From the NCBI GenBank assembly GCA_964554265.1, contig CAZKOB010000022.1, forward strand, positions 1 to 34,552: a stretch of 34,552 nucleotides of DNA, written 5' to 3'. Source of the stretch: RGIG8745 sp964554265 (GTDB lineage Bacteria; Bacteroidota; Bacteroidia; Bacteroidales; Bacteroidaceae). The translations under genes and the position numbers were made by a program. Below the pieces are notes generated by a model. That model was not told the DNA's origin. It was given only the letters and a program-made list of their open reading frames with translations, and did not search any database. Of this stretch, positions 1 to 7,830 are shown piece after piece (the stretch's first letter is position 1; each line of letters begins with the position of its first letter).

Positions 1-34
1 ATAGGAGCAATTGGGGGAGCTTGCGACGGAGGGC

Positions 35-220
35 GTGGCGCGCAGCGACGGAGGAGTCTGTGAATGCAACCACTTACAACCATAATAATCGCACGAGGAG
101 TCTGTGAATACACCTGCAAAACACACTTAAAGTGCCATCTTATAACTATAAGATTTATAATAGGAGTCTGTGAAAGCACCATCTTCCAACCATCAGAATT
201 ACAAGAAGAATCTGTGAAAC
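35..220 (+). repeat. Degenerate 44-bp tandem repeat array
   Basis: Units begin with GAGGAGTCTGTGAAT or a variant at 51, 95, 161 (TAGGAGTCTGTGAAA) and about 205 (AGAAGAATCTGTGAAA). Units 1 and 3 are 44 bp; unit 2 is longer (66 bp) and diverged. Positions 35-109 match 6315-6389 with three differences, so this is the same repeat type that forms the right arm of the MITE-like element at 6153-6344 plus its downstream flank. The array stops just before the stop codon of the MATE gene. A short + strand reading frame covers it, but the peptide resembles no family I know and I do not call it a gene. Confidence 0.7.
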
Positions 221-224
221 ACCG

Positions 225-1604
225 TCAAAAAACAACTGATTTTACATTATTTTTCCTGAATTCCCTTCTTTTCAATATTTTGTAGACGCTCCAGATGGCA
301 GGTATAAGAAATATGTCTGCGGCAATCCACGCTGCCGGATCGCCGAGTGAAACACCGGTAAATCCTAATGCCGGCACCAGAGTGAAACTGACGATTATCC
401 TTGCAATCATTTCAAATACTCCTGACATCATTGATAGATTGGTGAATCCTATACCCTGAAGTGAGTAGCGTAATATGCAGAGTGTGCCGAGGCAGATATA
501 GAAGAAACAGGATATGCGGAGGAACTGTTCGCTTTTGTCGAGAATCTCTGTTTCTGAAGCGTAGATGAAGAACATCGAAAGTTCGCGTGACAGCAGCAAT
601 AGGATGGCCATTGTGAACACTGTATAGCATGCTGTCATTTTCATGGCCGATTTTATGCCGAGCCAGATACGTTTTATTTGTCTTGCGCCAAGATTTTGTC
701 CGCAGTATGTGGCCATTGCAATTCCTAAATTCTCAAAAGGGCAGATGAAGAACATCTTGATGCGCATGGCTGCCGTGAATGCTGTTACGCATGCTGTTCC
801 GAGAGCATTGTTTGAACTCTGAAGCATAATGCTTCCTATGGCAGTAATGGAAAATTGCAATCCCATTGGTATCCCCATGCCGAGCAGAGTCTTTATGTGA
901 TGCCACGAAAGCCTTTCTCGTATTCCTGTGGCGTGTGTTGTCTCTTTAAGAATCAGGAAATGCTTGTGCATGTATATCCGGCATAGCACAACGGATATTC
1001 CCTGGGCTGCGACTGTGGCTATGGCTGCTCCGGCGGTACCCCATTTGAGCGACAGGATGAATACGAGGTCGAGTATCACATTCAGTATGGATGCGATAAG
1101 CAGAAAATAGAACGGTGTCTTGCTGTCACCGAGAGCGCGTATGATGCTTGCCAGCAGGTTGTACATCAGAGAGAAGGGGATGCCGATGAATGTGACCAAT
1201 AAGTAGTTGTAGGCATTGCTGAATATGTCTTCTGGTGTTTGCATCCATTGCAGAATAGAAGAACACAGTAACGAGGTGGCTATGGCAAGTGTAATGGCTA
1301 TGGTGCCCCCGAGCCAATAGCTGTTATACACGTATGTACGCATCTTCGTATAGTCTTTGGCACCGAACGACTGTGCTACAGGTATTCCGAATCCTCCGGT
1401 ACACCCGTTGCAGAATCCAAGAATGAGAAACGTCACAGACGTGCTTGCACCGACCCCTGCCAATGCGTTCATTCCAAGATATTTGCCTACGATGGCTGCA
1501 TCTATCAAGCTGTAGGTCTGTTGCAGGATGCTGCCGAAAAATAATGGGGCCGCAAAATTAAGAATTAGCCGGAATGGGTCTCCGGTTGTCATGTCTTTTG
1601 TCAT
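225..1604 (-). CDS. MATE family multidrug/sodium-coupled efflux transporter
   Basis: Inner-membrane exporter of the MATE superfamily, expected to expel cationic drugs or metabolites using a Na+ or H+ gradient. From the chosen start the protein is 459 aa, the normal MATE length, with hydrophobic segments throughout and a duplicated N-/C-half layout. It opens with MTKDMTTGDPFRLILNFAAP, a typical MATE N-terminus in which the 'G.P...L..F..P' pattern leads into helix 1. An upstream in-frame ATG at 1661 would add a charged, non-homologous extension, and it lies upstream of the TATCTTTG -7-like box (1655-1648), so I start at 1604, which is preceded by AAAGGTAAAAAGAG. It appears monocistronic. The substrate cannot be read from sequence. 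Confidence 0.9.
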   Translation of the reverse strand: MTKDMTTGDPFRLILNFAAPLFFGSILQQTYSLIDAAIVGKYLGMNALAGVGASTSVTFLILGFCNGCTGGFGIPVAQSFGAKDYTKMRTYVYNSYWLGGTIAITLAIATSLLCSSILQWMQTPEDIFSNAYNYLLVTFIGIPFSLMYNLLASIIRALGDSKTPFYFLLIASILNVILDLVFILSLKWGTAGAAIATVAAQGISVVLCRIYMHKHFLILKETTHATGIRERLSWHHIKTLLGMGIPMGLQFSITAIGSIMLQSSNNALGTACVTAFTAAMRIKMFFICPFENLGIAMATYCGQNLGARQIKRIWLGIKSAMKMTACYTVFTMAILLLLSRELSMFFIYASETEILDKSEQFLRISCFFYICLGTLCILRYSLQGIGFTNLSMMSGVFEMIARIIVSFTLVPALGFTGVSLGDPAAWIAADIFLIPAIWSVYKILKRREFRKNNVKSVVF

Positions 1605-1647
1605 TGCTCTTTTTACCTTTATCTTCTGTTTACATTGATAGCGGGGG

Positions 1648-1655
1648 CAAAGATA
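1648..1655 (-). promoter_or_regulatory. Candidate -7 box for the MATE gene
   Basis: The minus strand reads TATCTTTG, matching the Bacteroidetes -7 consensus TAnnTTTG, 43 bases upstream of the ATG at 1604. No convincing TTTG-type -33 element is seen at the usual distance, so this is a partial match only. Confidence 0.4.
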
Positions 1656-1868
1656 ATACAACTTTGGGAATCAGGGAGCTGTTTCCTTATTTTATCCGCA
1701 ATTTATCGGGCTGTCCATTTCCGGCTTGACAGAAGATGATGTTGCTGATGGCGCTTAAGAAAAAAGGTGGAGAGGTAATGAATCCGTGGATTGAAGGGGA
1801 TTCCCTTCTTTCTGCCTTTTTATGCTGTTGAAGTGGCGGTATGTAATGCGTACGTTTGAAGGGTTGCA

Positions 1869-1958
1869 TGTGTCAATATCTGATAGTGTAGGAAGATTTT
1901 GCAATACATTCTCGGATGTTTTCATTACGTTGATGTGTCAATAACAGATAGTGTGGGA
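1869..1958. repeat. 25-bp direct repeat pair in a gene-free stretch
   Basis: Two 25-base copies at 1869-1893 and 1934-1958 (TGTGTCAATA ... GATAGTGTRGGA) agree at 22 of 25 positions and lie 65 bases apart. They sit in the 394-base gap between the DUF4421 stop and the MATE start. The rest of 1605-1998 shows the -7-like box near 1650 and no convincing gene. Confidence 0.55.
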
Positions 1959-1998
1959 TGAAGAGCGAAGCCGGGCGGAGTGCTTGTTTGTAGCCGTG

Positions 1999-3096
1999 TC
2001 AGAATCTTATTCCGGCAAAGAGTCTTGCCTTGAAATTCTCCTTTGTAAGTAAGAATTTTTCTTCTTTGCCTATTTTTGATACCTGATAGACATACGTGAT
2101 ACCGAAGAAATAGTTTCCTGTATAATAGGTTGCAGAGAATCTGCCGGTGATGAACAAATCGAAGAATTGCCATGGCATTTTGACGCTTCCGTCGGAGAAT
2201 TGCACATTGTAGTTTTTCCAGACCACGAAGGTGGGCAGGGCAGACAGATGCAGAAGCCAATGCTTTCCGGGGACATAATTGTAGGCATATCCTGCTCCGA
2301 AGGCGGCATGCGTCATTCCTATTCGTCTTATGCTGTAGCCTTCGTCCGTTTGCAGCAGGTTGGCGGGTGTCTCGATGTTGCCTGTTGAAAATGATGCGCC
2401 GAGCAGAAAGCTGCCCCGGCTTCTTTTTTGTATATAACTCTGCGTGAATGCTGCCGGATAGGAGAACTTGTGCTTGTTGAATACATAATATCCGTTGACC
2501 GTAAAGCTCTGTAGTTTCACGGCACTTAAGTCGGTGTCGGTCTTTTGTCCGTTGCTATCCATAAATCCGGTGAATGAATGTAGGTTGTTTACCGAAATGT
2601 CACATCCGAATGAGTTGGTGTAGAGGTTGAAGAACCATTCCATGTCCGTTTTCTCGCCTTTCAGATGTGCGGGATTTACAGAGAACGAACCTGAAAGCCC
2701 TTTGTAGCTTATGTTGAATCCGACGGTTTCCTTTTCCCGGCTGTTCATTTCGCAGACATAATGTGTTCCCGTATTGTCTGTTCCGTTCACGGTAAATGCT
2801 GTGGCTTTTATGTCTGTCTTGATTTTGAATGTCCATCTTGTATGTGGGCGCGACACATAAAGAGTGTCTGTATTTGCTTCATACATCTTGCTTAACAGAC
2901 TGTCGAACCGTACCAAAAGGGATTTCTTGTTTTTGTCGCTTATCGACAAGGCATCTTGTAAGGTCCTCGTGGTTTGTTGCGGTGTCTTGGCCGTTGCTTC
3001 TTGTATACAAAGTGTGCTGTCACTTTGTGCAGCGGCATGTGAGACACATATATATAATAATGTAAGCGTTGATACTGTTCGTACAGGATGTGCCAT
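1999..3096 (-). CDS. DUF4421-type outer-membrane protein
   Basis: A 365-aa protein with an N-terminal signal peptide (TLLYICVSHAAAQ, cleavage probably after AAAQ). After an N-terminal stretch to about residue 85 there are many alternating, aromatic-rich short strands (for example GSFLLGASFS, FGAGYAYNYV, YFFGITYVYQ) and a C-terminal ARLFAGIRF ending in phenylalanine, as expected of an outer-membrane beta barrel. The layout resembles the DUF4421 family of Bacteroidales. Function is unknown. It has its own transcription unit between the GGGtGRT terminator and the MATE gene. The start gives a clean signal peptide. DUF4421 is assigned from recall and has not been searched; a generic porin-like protein is the alternative. 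Confidence 0.65.
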   Translation of the reverse strand: MAHPVRTVSTLTLLYICVSHAAAQSDSTLCIQEATAKTPQQTTRTLQDALSISDKNKKSLLVRFDSLLSKMYEANTDTLYVSRPHTRWTFKIKTDIKATAFTVNGTDNTGTHYVCEMNSREKETVGFNISYKGLSGSFSVNPAHLKGEKTDMEWFFNLYTNSFGCDISVNNLHSFTGFMDSNGQKTDTDLSAVKLQSFTVNGYYVFNKHKFSYPAAFTQSYIQKRSRGSFLLGASFSTGNIETPANLLQTDEGYSIRRIGMTHAAFGAGYAYNYVPGKHWLLHLSALPTFVVWKNYNVQFSDGSVKMPWQFFDLFITGRFSATYYTGNYFFGITYVYQVSKIGKEEKFLLTKENFKARLFAGIRF

Positions 3097-3203
3097 TCTT
3101 GTGCTTAGTTATTGGAAAAGATGTGTGCGTTTTGGATGTGTGTCGTGTTATGTATGGTGGTGATCAAGATGACATGGCGCAACCTTTCCCAAAAAAATCA
3201 GAA

Positions 3204-3243
3204 TCAAAAAAACTTCCTGCACTCACAAAGATTGCAGGAAGTT
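3204..3243 (-). terminator. Rho-independent terminator of the GGGtGRT operon
   Basis: A perfect 11-bp inverted repeat (AACTTCCTGCA at 3211-3221, TGCAGGAAGTT at 3233-3243) has an 11-base loop. On the minus strand the stem runs into seven T residues (3204-3212). It lies 25 bases past the stop of the minus-strand gene at 3268. Confidence 0.9.
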
Positions 3244-3267
3244 GATGTTAAGGTGTAATTAGACTGA

Positions 3268-4278
3268 TTACTTGCTGAGTGCAAGAGCCACGTTAACAGC
3301 ACAAGCCACAGTACATCCTACCATTGGGTTGTTACCGATACCGAGGAAGCCCATCATCTCAACGTGAGCAGGAACTGATGAAGAACCTGCAAACTGAGCG
3401 TCAGAGTGCATACGTCCGAGTGTATCTGTCATACCGTAAGATGCAGGACCTGCTGCCATGTTGTCCGGATGGAGTGTACGTCCTGTACCACCGCCTGAAG
3501 CAACTGAGAAATATGGCTTGCCTGCGAGTACGCGCTCCTTCTTGTATGTACCTGCTACCGGATGCTGGAAACGAGTAGGGTTTGTAGAGTTACCTGTAAT
3601 AGATACGTCTACATTCTCATGCCAGAGGATAGCAACACCTTCGCGTACATCATCAGCTCCGTAGCATTTAACTTTTGCACGAGGACCGTCAGAATAAGGA
3701 GTTTCCTTGACGATATTAAGCTCTCCTGTATAATAGTCGAACTTTGTCTGTACGTATGTGAATCCGTTGATACGGCTGATAATCATGGCTGCGTCTTTTC
3801 CGAGACCGTTGAGGATACAACGGAGAGGGTTTGTACGAACCTTGTTTGCCATTTCGGCAATCTTGATGGCACCTTCTGCTGCTGCGAAAGACTCGTGGCC
3901 GGCAAGGAATGCGAAACACTGAGTCTCTTCGCGAAGAAGACGTGCTGCCAGATTTCCGTGGCCGATACCTACCTTACGGTCGTCTGCTACAGAACCCGGG
4001 ATACAGAATGCCTGAAGACCGATACCGATAGCTTCTGCTGCATCTGCCGCGTTCTTGCAGCCTTTCTTGATGGCAATGGCAGAACCTACTACGTATGCCC
4101 ACTTTGCGTTCTCGAAGCAGATCATCTGAGTCTCCTCACAAGTCTTGTAAGGATCGAGACCAGCTTTCTCGCAGATTTCATTAGCTTCTTCGATAGAAGC
4201 GATGCCGTTCTCGTTCAGAGCAGCAAGAATCTGCTTGATACGACGGTCCTGTGATTCAAAACTTACTTCTCTTATCAT
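3268..4278 (-). CDS. GGGtGRT protein
   Basis: A 336-aa cytosolic protein of the GGGtGRT family, named after its signature, here SGGGTGRTLHPDNMAAGPAS at about residues 262-281. The C-terminus (NNPMVGCTVACAVNVALALSK) carries two conserved cysteines, and other cysteines fall at EICEKAG, ICFENA and KCYGADD. The family has no established biochemical activity that I know of. It almost always sits beside an IscU/NifU-like protein, as here (17-base gap, same operon), which suggests a metal- or Fe-S-linked role; that is inference. The start ATG at 4278 is preceded by AAGGAGGAAGC, an unusually strong Shine-Dalgarno sequence for this phylum. The operon is closed by the terminator at 3204-3243. Confidence 0.9.
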   Translation of the reverse strand: MIREVSFESQDRRIKQILAALNENGIASIEEANEICEKAGLDPYKTCEETQMICFENAKWAYVVGSAIAIKKGCKNAADAAEAIGIGLQAFCIPGSVADDRKVGIGHGNLAARLLREETQCFAFLAGHESFAAAEGAIKIAEMANKVRTNPLRCILNGLGKDAAMIISRINGFTYVQTKFDYYTGELNIVKETPYSDGPRAKVKCYGADDVREGVAILWHENVDVSITGNSTNPTRFQHPVAGTYKKERVLAGKPYFSVASGGGTGRTLHPDNMAAGPASYGMTDTLGRMHSDAQFAGSSSVPAHVEMMGFLGIGNNPMVGCTVACAVNVALALSK

Positions 4279-4295
4279 AATTTGCTTCCTCCTTA

Positions 4296-4997
4296 TTATT
4301 CTTTGCGTGGGTCAATAGATTTAACAACTCCCTGTTCTGCCTTTGTGCGTCCGTATGTGCCTGTTACGCTCTTGAGAGCCTCATCGGCCGGAACTCCCTT
4401 CTTGATGGCATCCATAAACTTGCCCATGTGTACGAACTCATAGCCGCAAACCTGGTCATCCTTGTCGAGGAACATCTTTGTGATATAACCCTCTGTGAGC
4501 TGGAGGTAACGAGTACCCTTGACCTTTGTTCCGTAGAGGGTTCCTGTCTGAGAGATAAGGCCCTTTCCGAGGTCTTCGAGTCCGGCGCCGATCATGAGAC
4601 CGCCTTCAGAGAATGCAGACTGTGTACGTCCGTATACGATCTGGAGGAAAAGCTCGCGCATTGCTGTGTTGATGGCATCACAAACAAGGTCTGTATTGAG
4701 AGCCTCAAGAATAGTCTTTCCCGGAAGTATCTCAGAAGCCATAGCTGCAGAGTGTGTCATACCGGAGCAACCGATTGTTTCTACGAGACATTCTTCAATT
4801 ACACCTTCTTTTACATTGAGTGTGAGCTTGCATGCGCCCTGCTGAGGAGCACACCAGCCAATACCGTGAGTCAAACCTGAAATATCCTTGATTTCTTTTG
4901 CCTGCACCCACTTTCCTTCTTCTGGAATTGGAGCCGGTCCGTGGTTAGGGCCTTTGGCAACACAGCACATGTTCTGTACTTCTTTTGAGTAAACCAT
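4296..4997 (-). CDS. IscU/NifU-like iron-sulfur scaffold-type protein
   Basis: A 233-aa protein with an IscU/NifU-N-like core: GWCAPQQGACKLTL, then EECLVETIGCSGMTHSAAMA, matching the scaffold-type 'GC.....A' cysteine region, and a further cysteine in TDLVCDAINTAM. Additional cysteines occur at residues 11-12 (MCCVAKG) and near 186. The protein is longer than a typical IscU (about 130 aa), with extra N- and C-terminal segments characteristic of the form paired with GGGtGRT. It is the first gene of the operon and its promoter lies at 5051-5084. Scaffold function is inferred from fold similarity; no housekeeping isc or suf genes are in the window. Confidence 0.85.
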   Translation of the reverse strand: MVYSKEVQNMCCVAKGPNHGPAPIPEEGKWVQAKEIKDISGLTHGIGWCAPQQGACKLTLNVKEGVIEECLVETIGCSGMTHSAAMASEILPGKTILEALNTDLVCDAINTAMRELFLQIVYGRTQSAFSEGGLMIGAGLEDLGKGLISQTGTLYGTKVKGTRYLQLTEGYITKMFLDKDDQVCGYEFVHMGKFMDAIKKGVPADEALKSVTGTYGRTKAEQGVVKSIDPRKE

Positions 4998-5050
4998 ATA
5001 CTTTATTGTGTTTAAAGTGAATAAAAAATAAGTTGTTAAATATTCTCACG

Positions 5051-5084
5051 CAAAGTTATAAAAAGAATTTTGTAATCATGCAAA
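5051..5084 (-). promoter_or_regulatory. Promoter of the IscU-like/GGGtGRT operon
   Basis: The minus strand has TTTG (5084-5081), 22 bases, then TAACTTTG (5058-5051). This fits the Bacteroidetes TTTG / TAnnTTTG promoter apart from a spacer slightly longer than the usual 19-21. It would give a leader of about 45 bases before the ATG at 4997. Confidence 0.6.
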
Positions 5085-5309
5085 TGAGGCGGCTTTTTTT
5101 CGCTCTTAATTGAGCGGCTGCTTTAAATTTTATGGATACTGACGCTTATATTCAGGTTATTTGGGGTGTCGTTCTGTCTGTTTGCATCCGGTGTTATCTG
5201 TTGTATGGTTCGTGATGTTCCTTTTCAACTTGTCCGATACAAGTGTCCGTCATGCTCCGTTAAGATGTTGGGGAGGTCTCTGCTGTGGTTGGATTTTGTT
5301 CTGGTTGGA

Positions 5310-6152
5310 TTTTTTTTGTGACTTCTTCATGGTGTTGCCGAAAGTTTCTCATCGAAGAGTTCCGCGCTTTCTTTGATGTCTTTTCATGGGGCCTGACGTC
5401 CTCATAAACCGGCTTGGTTTTCCCCACCGTCACACCATCTGCTTATCATAAATTTCAGGCCTTTTTTGACCTTCTGAAATGTTAAAATTCAAGGCCTCGC
5501 AGAATCGCATAAAATCGGTCAAACCTTACCAAAGTTCCATTTGCGCGATTCTGAGGCTGTTTTCAGACCTTGAAGTTTAAATGTAAAAATAATACAAATT
5601 ATATTTCGAAAAGATAATTTTATTCACACTTGCGCATGCCTCATCTGAAAAAAGAGTACGCTGGAAATAAATTTCGTTCACCTTGAAAATGGTTTTAAAG
5701 TGCCTTGTGAAAATATTTTCAAGGTGAACGAAATTTATTTTCAAGGTGAACGAGTTTGAAAATGTCCGTTTTTCGGGCTGAAATCTGGTATTGTCCCAAA
5801 TTGATTTCTTAAAAAGTCTAAATCTGATTTTTTCAATGCCACGAAAAACAAAGATGGGTTTTGATGGCGAAAAACAGGAATCTCAGTCAAGTATTTTTAT
5901 AACTTGTTGATTATCAGTATATCCTATTTCTGTTCCTACCTATACTCTTTGCACCTAAAACCGCATCATCTTGCTAAAATGGTATTTCATTGATTATCAA
6001 TTGCTTATCTATTAAACTTCAAAAATCAGATAGTCGGAAAAGTGTAAACGAATCTTAATTATGTTAATAAGATTCCGTCCGCAATGGGTAGACTTATCAT
6101 TAAAAAGAAAGAGAAAATGTCTCTGAGAAATCCAGTTGCTTTTGCTGTTGTC
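5310..6152 (+). repeat. Long intergenic repeat, copy 1
   Basis: This is the first of three long copies of the same non-coding sequence (others at 18447 and 29960). The 5' part (about 5315-5453) matches the inverted fragment at 28051-28190. Internal landmarks are an outer stem TCAAGGCC/GACCTTGA (5489-5496, 5566-5573) enclosing CAGAATCGC/GCGATTCTG (5500-5508, 5545-5553); a central module with an inverted arm at 5669-5690 and direct arms at 5715-5736 and 5737-5753 built on TTTTCAAGGTGAACGAAA; and a perfect 8-bp hairpin GAATCTTA/TAAGATTC (6050-6057, 6068-6075). Stop codons interrupt all frames and no reading frame is conserved among copies. It runs directly into the MITE-like element at 6153. Together with that element it fills most of the gene-free stretch 4998-6533. 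Confidence 0.85.
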
Positions 6153-6344
6153 TTCACAGACTCCTCCGTCGCTGCACGCCACCTTCCCTAACTTAGGGGA
6201 GGAACTTAGTTACCTTGCTCGTTGAAATACCAACAGTGGTTTAATATGTTGATTACTAACATGATAATATTAACATCTGCTGAGTAATCAGGCTCCTCCC
6301 CTAAGTTAGGGGAGGTGGCGCGCAGCGACGGAGGAGTCTGTGAA
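6153..6344. mobile_element. MITE-like element with 51-bp inverted ends
   Basis: The left end (6153-6203, starting TTCACAGACTCCTCCGTCGC) and right end (6294-6344) are inverted copies over 51 bases with two mismatches. Each arm also holds its own hairpin, CTCCCCTAAGTTAGGGGAG (imperfect in the left arm). The 90-base interior has no gene. The right end and its flank (6315-6389) recur at 35-109. Size, long inverted ends and absence of coding suggest a non-autonomous element or REP-type unit. I see no clear target-site duplication. Confidence 0.7.
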
Positions 6345-6434
6345 TGCAACTACTTACAACCATAATAATCACACGAAGAGTCTGTGAATGCAACTTTTTA
6401 GCGTACTGCCGGCTTCAAACTTGGTAGGAGGTTG

Positions 6435-6480
6435 CCGGACAATTATATATGAAAAAACCCATGATGCATGAATTGTCCGG
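6435..6480. repeat. 10-bp inverted repeat after the efflux operon
   Basis: CCGGACAATT (6435-6444) and AATTGTCCGG (6471-6480) form a perfect 10-bp inverted repeat with a 26-base loop, beginning 53 bases past the stop of the permease gene on the minus strand. No T-run follows the second arm, so it is not a standard terminator, although an inner CATGCATCATG followed by TTTTTT lies in the loop on that strand. Confidence 0.45.
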
Positions 6481-6533
6481 ATGGTTTTCATGCCCATGGG
6501 GTGTCAGAGACAGTTTTTCTATTTAATGCTTCT

Positions 6534-7751
6534 TTATTCGTATCTGATAGCCTCGATTGGGTCCATTGAGGCTGCTTTCTGTGCCGGGAAATATCCGAAT
6601 CCGACTCCGATGACCGTACATACGGCGAAAGAGACGAATATGCTCCACATTGGGATTGAGGTCGGCAGATTGAATGCCGCGCAGACGTATGTACCGAGCC
6701 AGCCCACGATGATTCCGAGAATACCTCCGGTGATGCTTATCATGATGGACTCGATGAGGAATTGGTTGCTGATGTCTATTCCTCTTGCGCCTACCGACAT
6801 TCTCAGACCGATTTCTTTGGTGCGTTCCGTTACCGACACAAGCATGATGTTCATGATGCCGATGCCTGCGACAAGAAGCGAGAATGCAGCTGCCACGACG
6901 AGGATGATGGTGATGGTGTCCATCGTGGAAGACATGGTTTCCATCATCTCCTGCTGGGAGCGTATGGTGAAGTCGTCATCTGCATCTTCTTTCAGCTTGT
7001 GGTTGCTGCGGAGGATGGACGTAAGCTCTTCAATCGCATTGTCGGTCATCTCTTCGGTTATGGCCGAACAGTTGATGGATGAGAAGTAGGTTTGCGCAAG
7101 GATACGCTTCATAACTGTCGTGTAGGGAGCTATGATTACATTGTCCTGGTCCATACCCCAGTTGTTGTAGCCTTTCGACTTCAATACTCCTACTATGCGG
7201 AAGGGGATGGACTTGAAACGGATGGTCTTGCCGACGGGGTCTGCGCCGTTGGGAAACAGTTCTTCGACGATGGTCTTGCCGACGACGCATACTTTTGCGC
7301 TTTTCTTTATGTCTTCTTCCGTAAAGCACTCTCCGTCTTCGACAACCCATTGCTTTATGTCGAGATATTCAAGGCTTTCGCCGTAGATGGAAGTCAGCGT
7401 ATTGTTTGCGCCGTATATGGCTTGTCCAGAGGAAGACACTTCGGGACTGACGTAGGTGATGAATTTCTTCTCACGTACTATCGTTTCATAGTCTTCCTGC
7501 TTCAGGGTCTGCATGGCGGAAGGGTCTTGCCGCACACCGCCGCGCATATCGGCTCCCGGACGTATCATGATTACGTTTGTTCCCATCTGCGATATGTTCT
7601 TGCGCACGCTTTCCTTGGAACCTTGTCCGATGGCCATCATGATGATTACCGCAGCCACACCGATGATGATTCCGAGCATCGACAGGAAAGACCTGAACTT
7701 GTTGTTGGCTATGGCGCGGAATGCCACTTTGAATAGGTTTATGAAATTCAT
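6534..7751 (-). CDS. ABC transporter permease (MacB/FtsX type)
   Basis: A 405-aa inner-membrane subunit with the MacB layout: one N-terminal membrane helix (about 20-42, SMLGIIIGVAAVIIMMAIGQ), a large periplasmic domain (about 45-275), then an FtsX core with three helices (about 283-305, 330-355, 370-390). The conserved motif TERTKEIGLRMSVGARG follows the second helix. It lacks the ATPase domain that is fused in E. coli MacB; the ATPase is the separate upstream gene ending at 7831. It is the last gene of a four-gene minus-strand operon, 79 bases after the ATPase. With the adaptor and TolC it should form a tripartite pump for peptides, macrolides or lipids. The substrate is unknown. Confidence 0.9.
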   Translation of the reverse strand: MNFINLFKVAFRAIANNKFRSFLSMLGIIIGVAAVIIMMAIGQGSKESVRKNISQMGTNVIMIRPGADMRGGVRQDPSAMQTLKQEDYETIVREKKFITYVSPEVSSSGQAIYGANNTLTSIYGESLEYLDIKQWVVEDGECFTEEDIKKSAKVCVVGKTIVEELFPNGADPVGKTIRFKSIPFRIVGVLKSKGYNNWGMDQDNVIIAPYTTVMKRILAQTYFSSINCSAITEEMTDNAIEELTSILRSNHKLKEDADDDFTIRSQQEMMETMSSTMDTITIILVVAAAFSLLVAGIGIMNIMLVSVTERTKEIGLRMSVGARGIDISNQFLIESIMISITGGILGIIVGWLGTYVCAAFNLPTSIPMWSIFVSFAVCTVIGVGFGYFPAQKAASMDPIEAIRYE

Positions 7752-7830
7752 TTCTGTTGTTTACTGTTGTTTGGTTCTTGAGTTTCTGAATTGTTGTTAT
7801 TTCCGGTCAGAACTCTTGCCTTTCCGGTTG

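Noticed and set aside
64..285. Short + strand reading frame over the 44-bp repeat array
   Set aside because: It lies entirely on repeat sequence and the end of the MATE gene, and its peptide resembles no known family.
5100..5116. CGCTC/GAGCG hairpin beside a T-run upstream of the IscU-like gene
   Set aside because: The T-run lies on the wrong side for a + strand terminator, the stem is only 5 bp, and no gene ends here.
5161..5376. 71-codon + strand frame in the gap after the IscU-like operon
   Set aside because: Composition is Cys/Trp/Phe-rich like random translation, it has no family resemblance, and its end overlaps the non-coding repeat.
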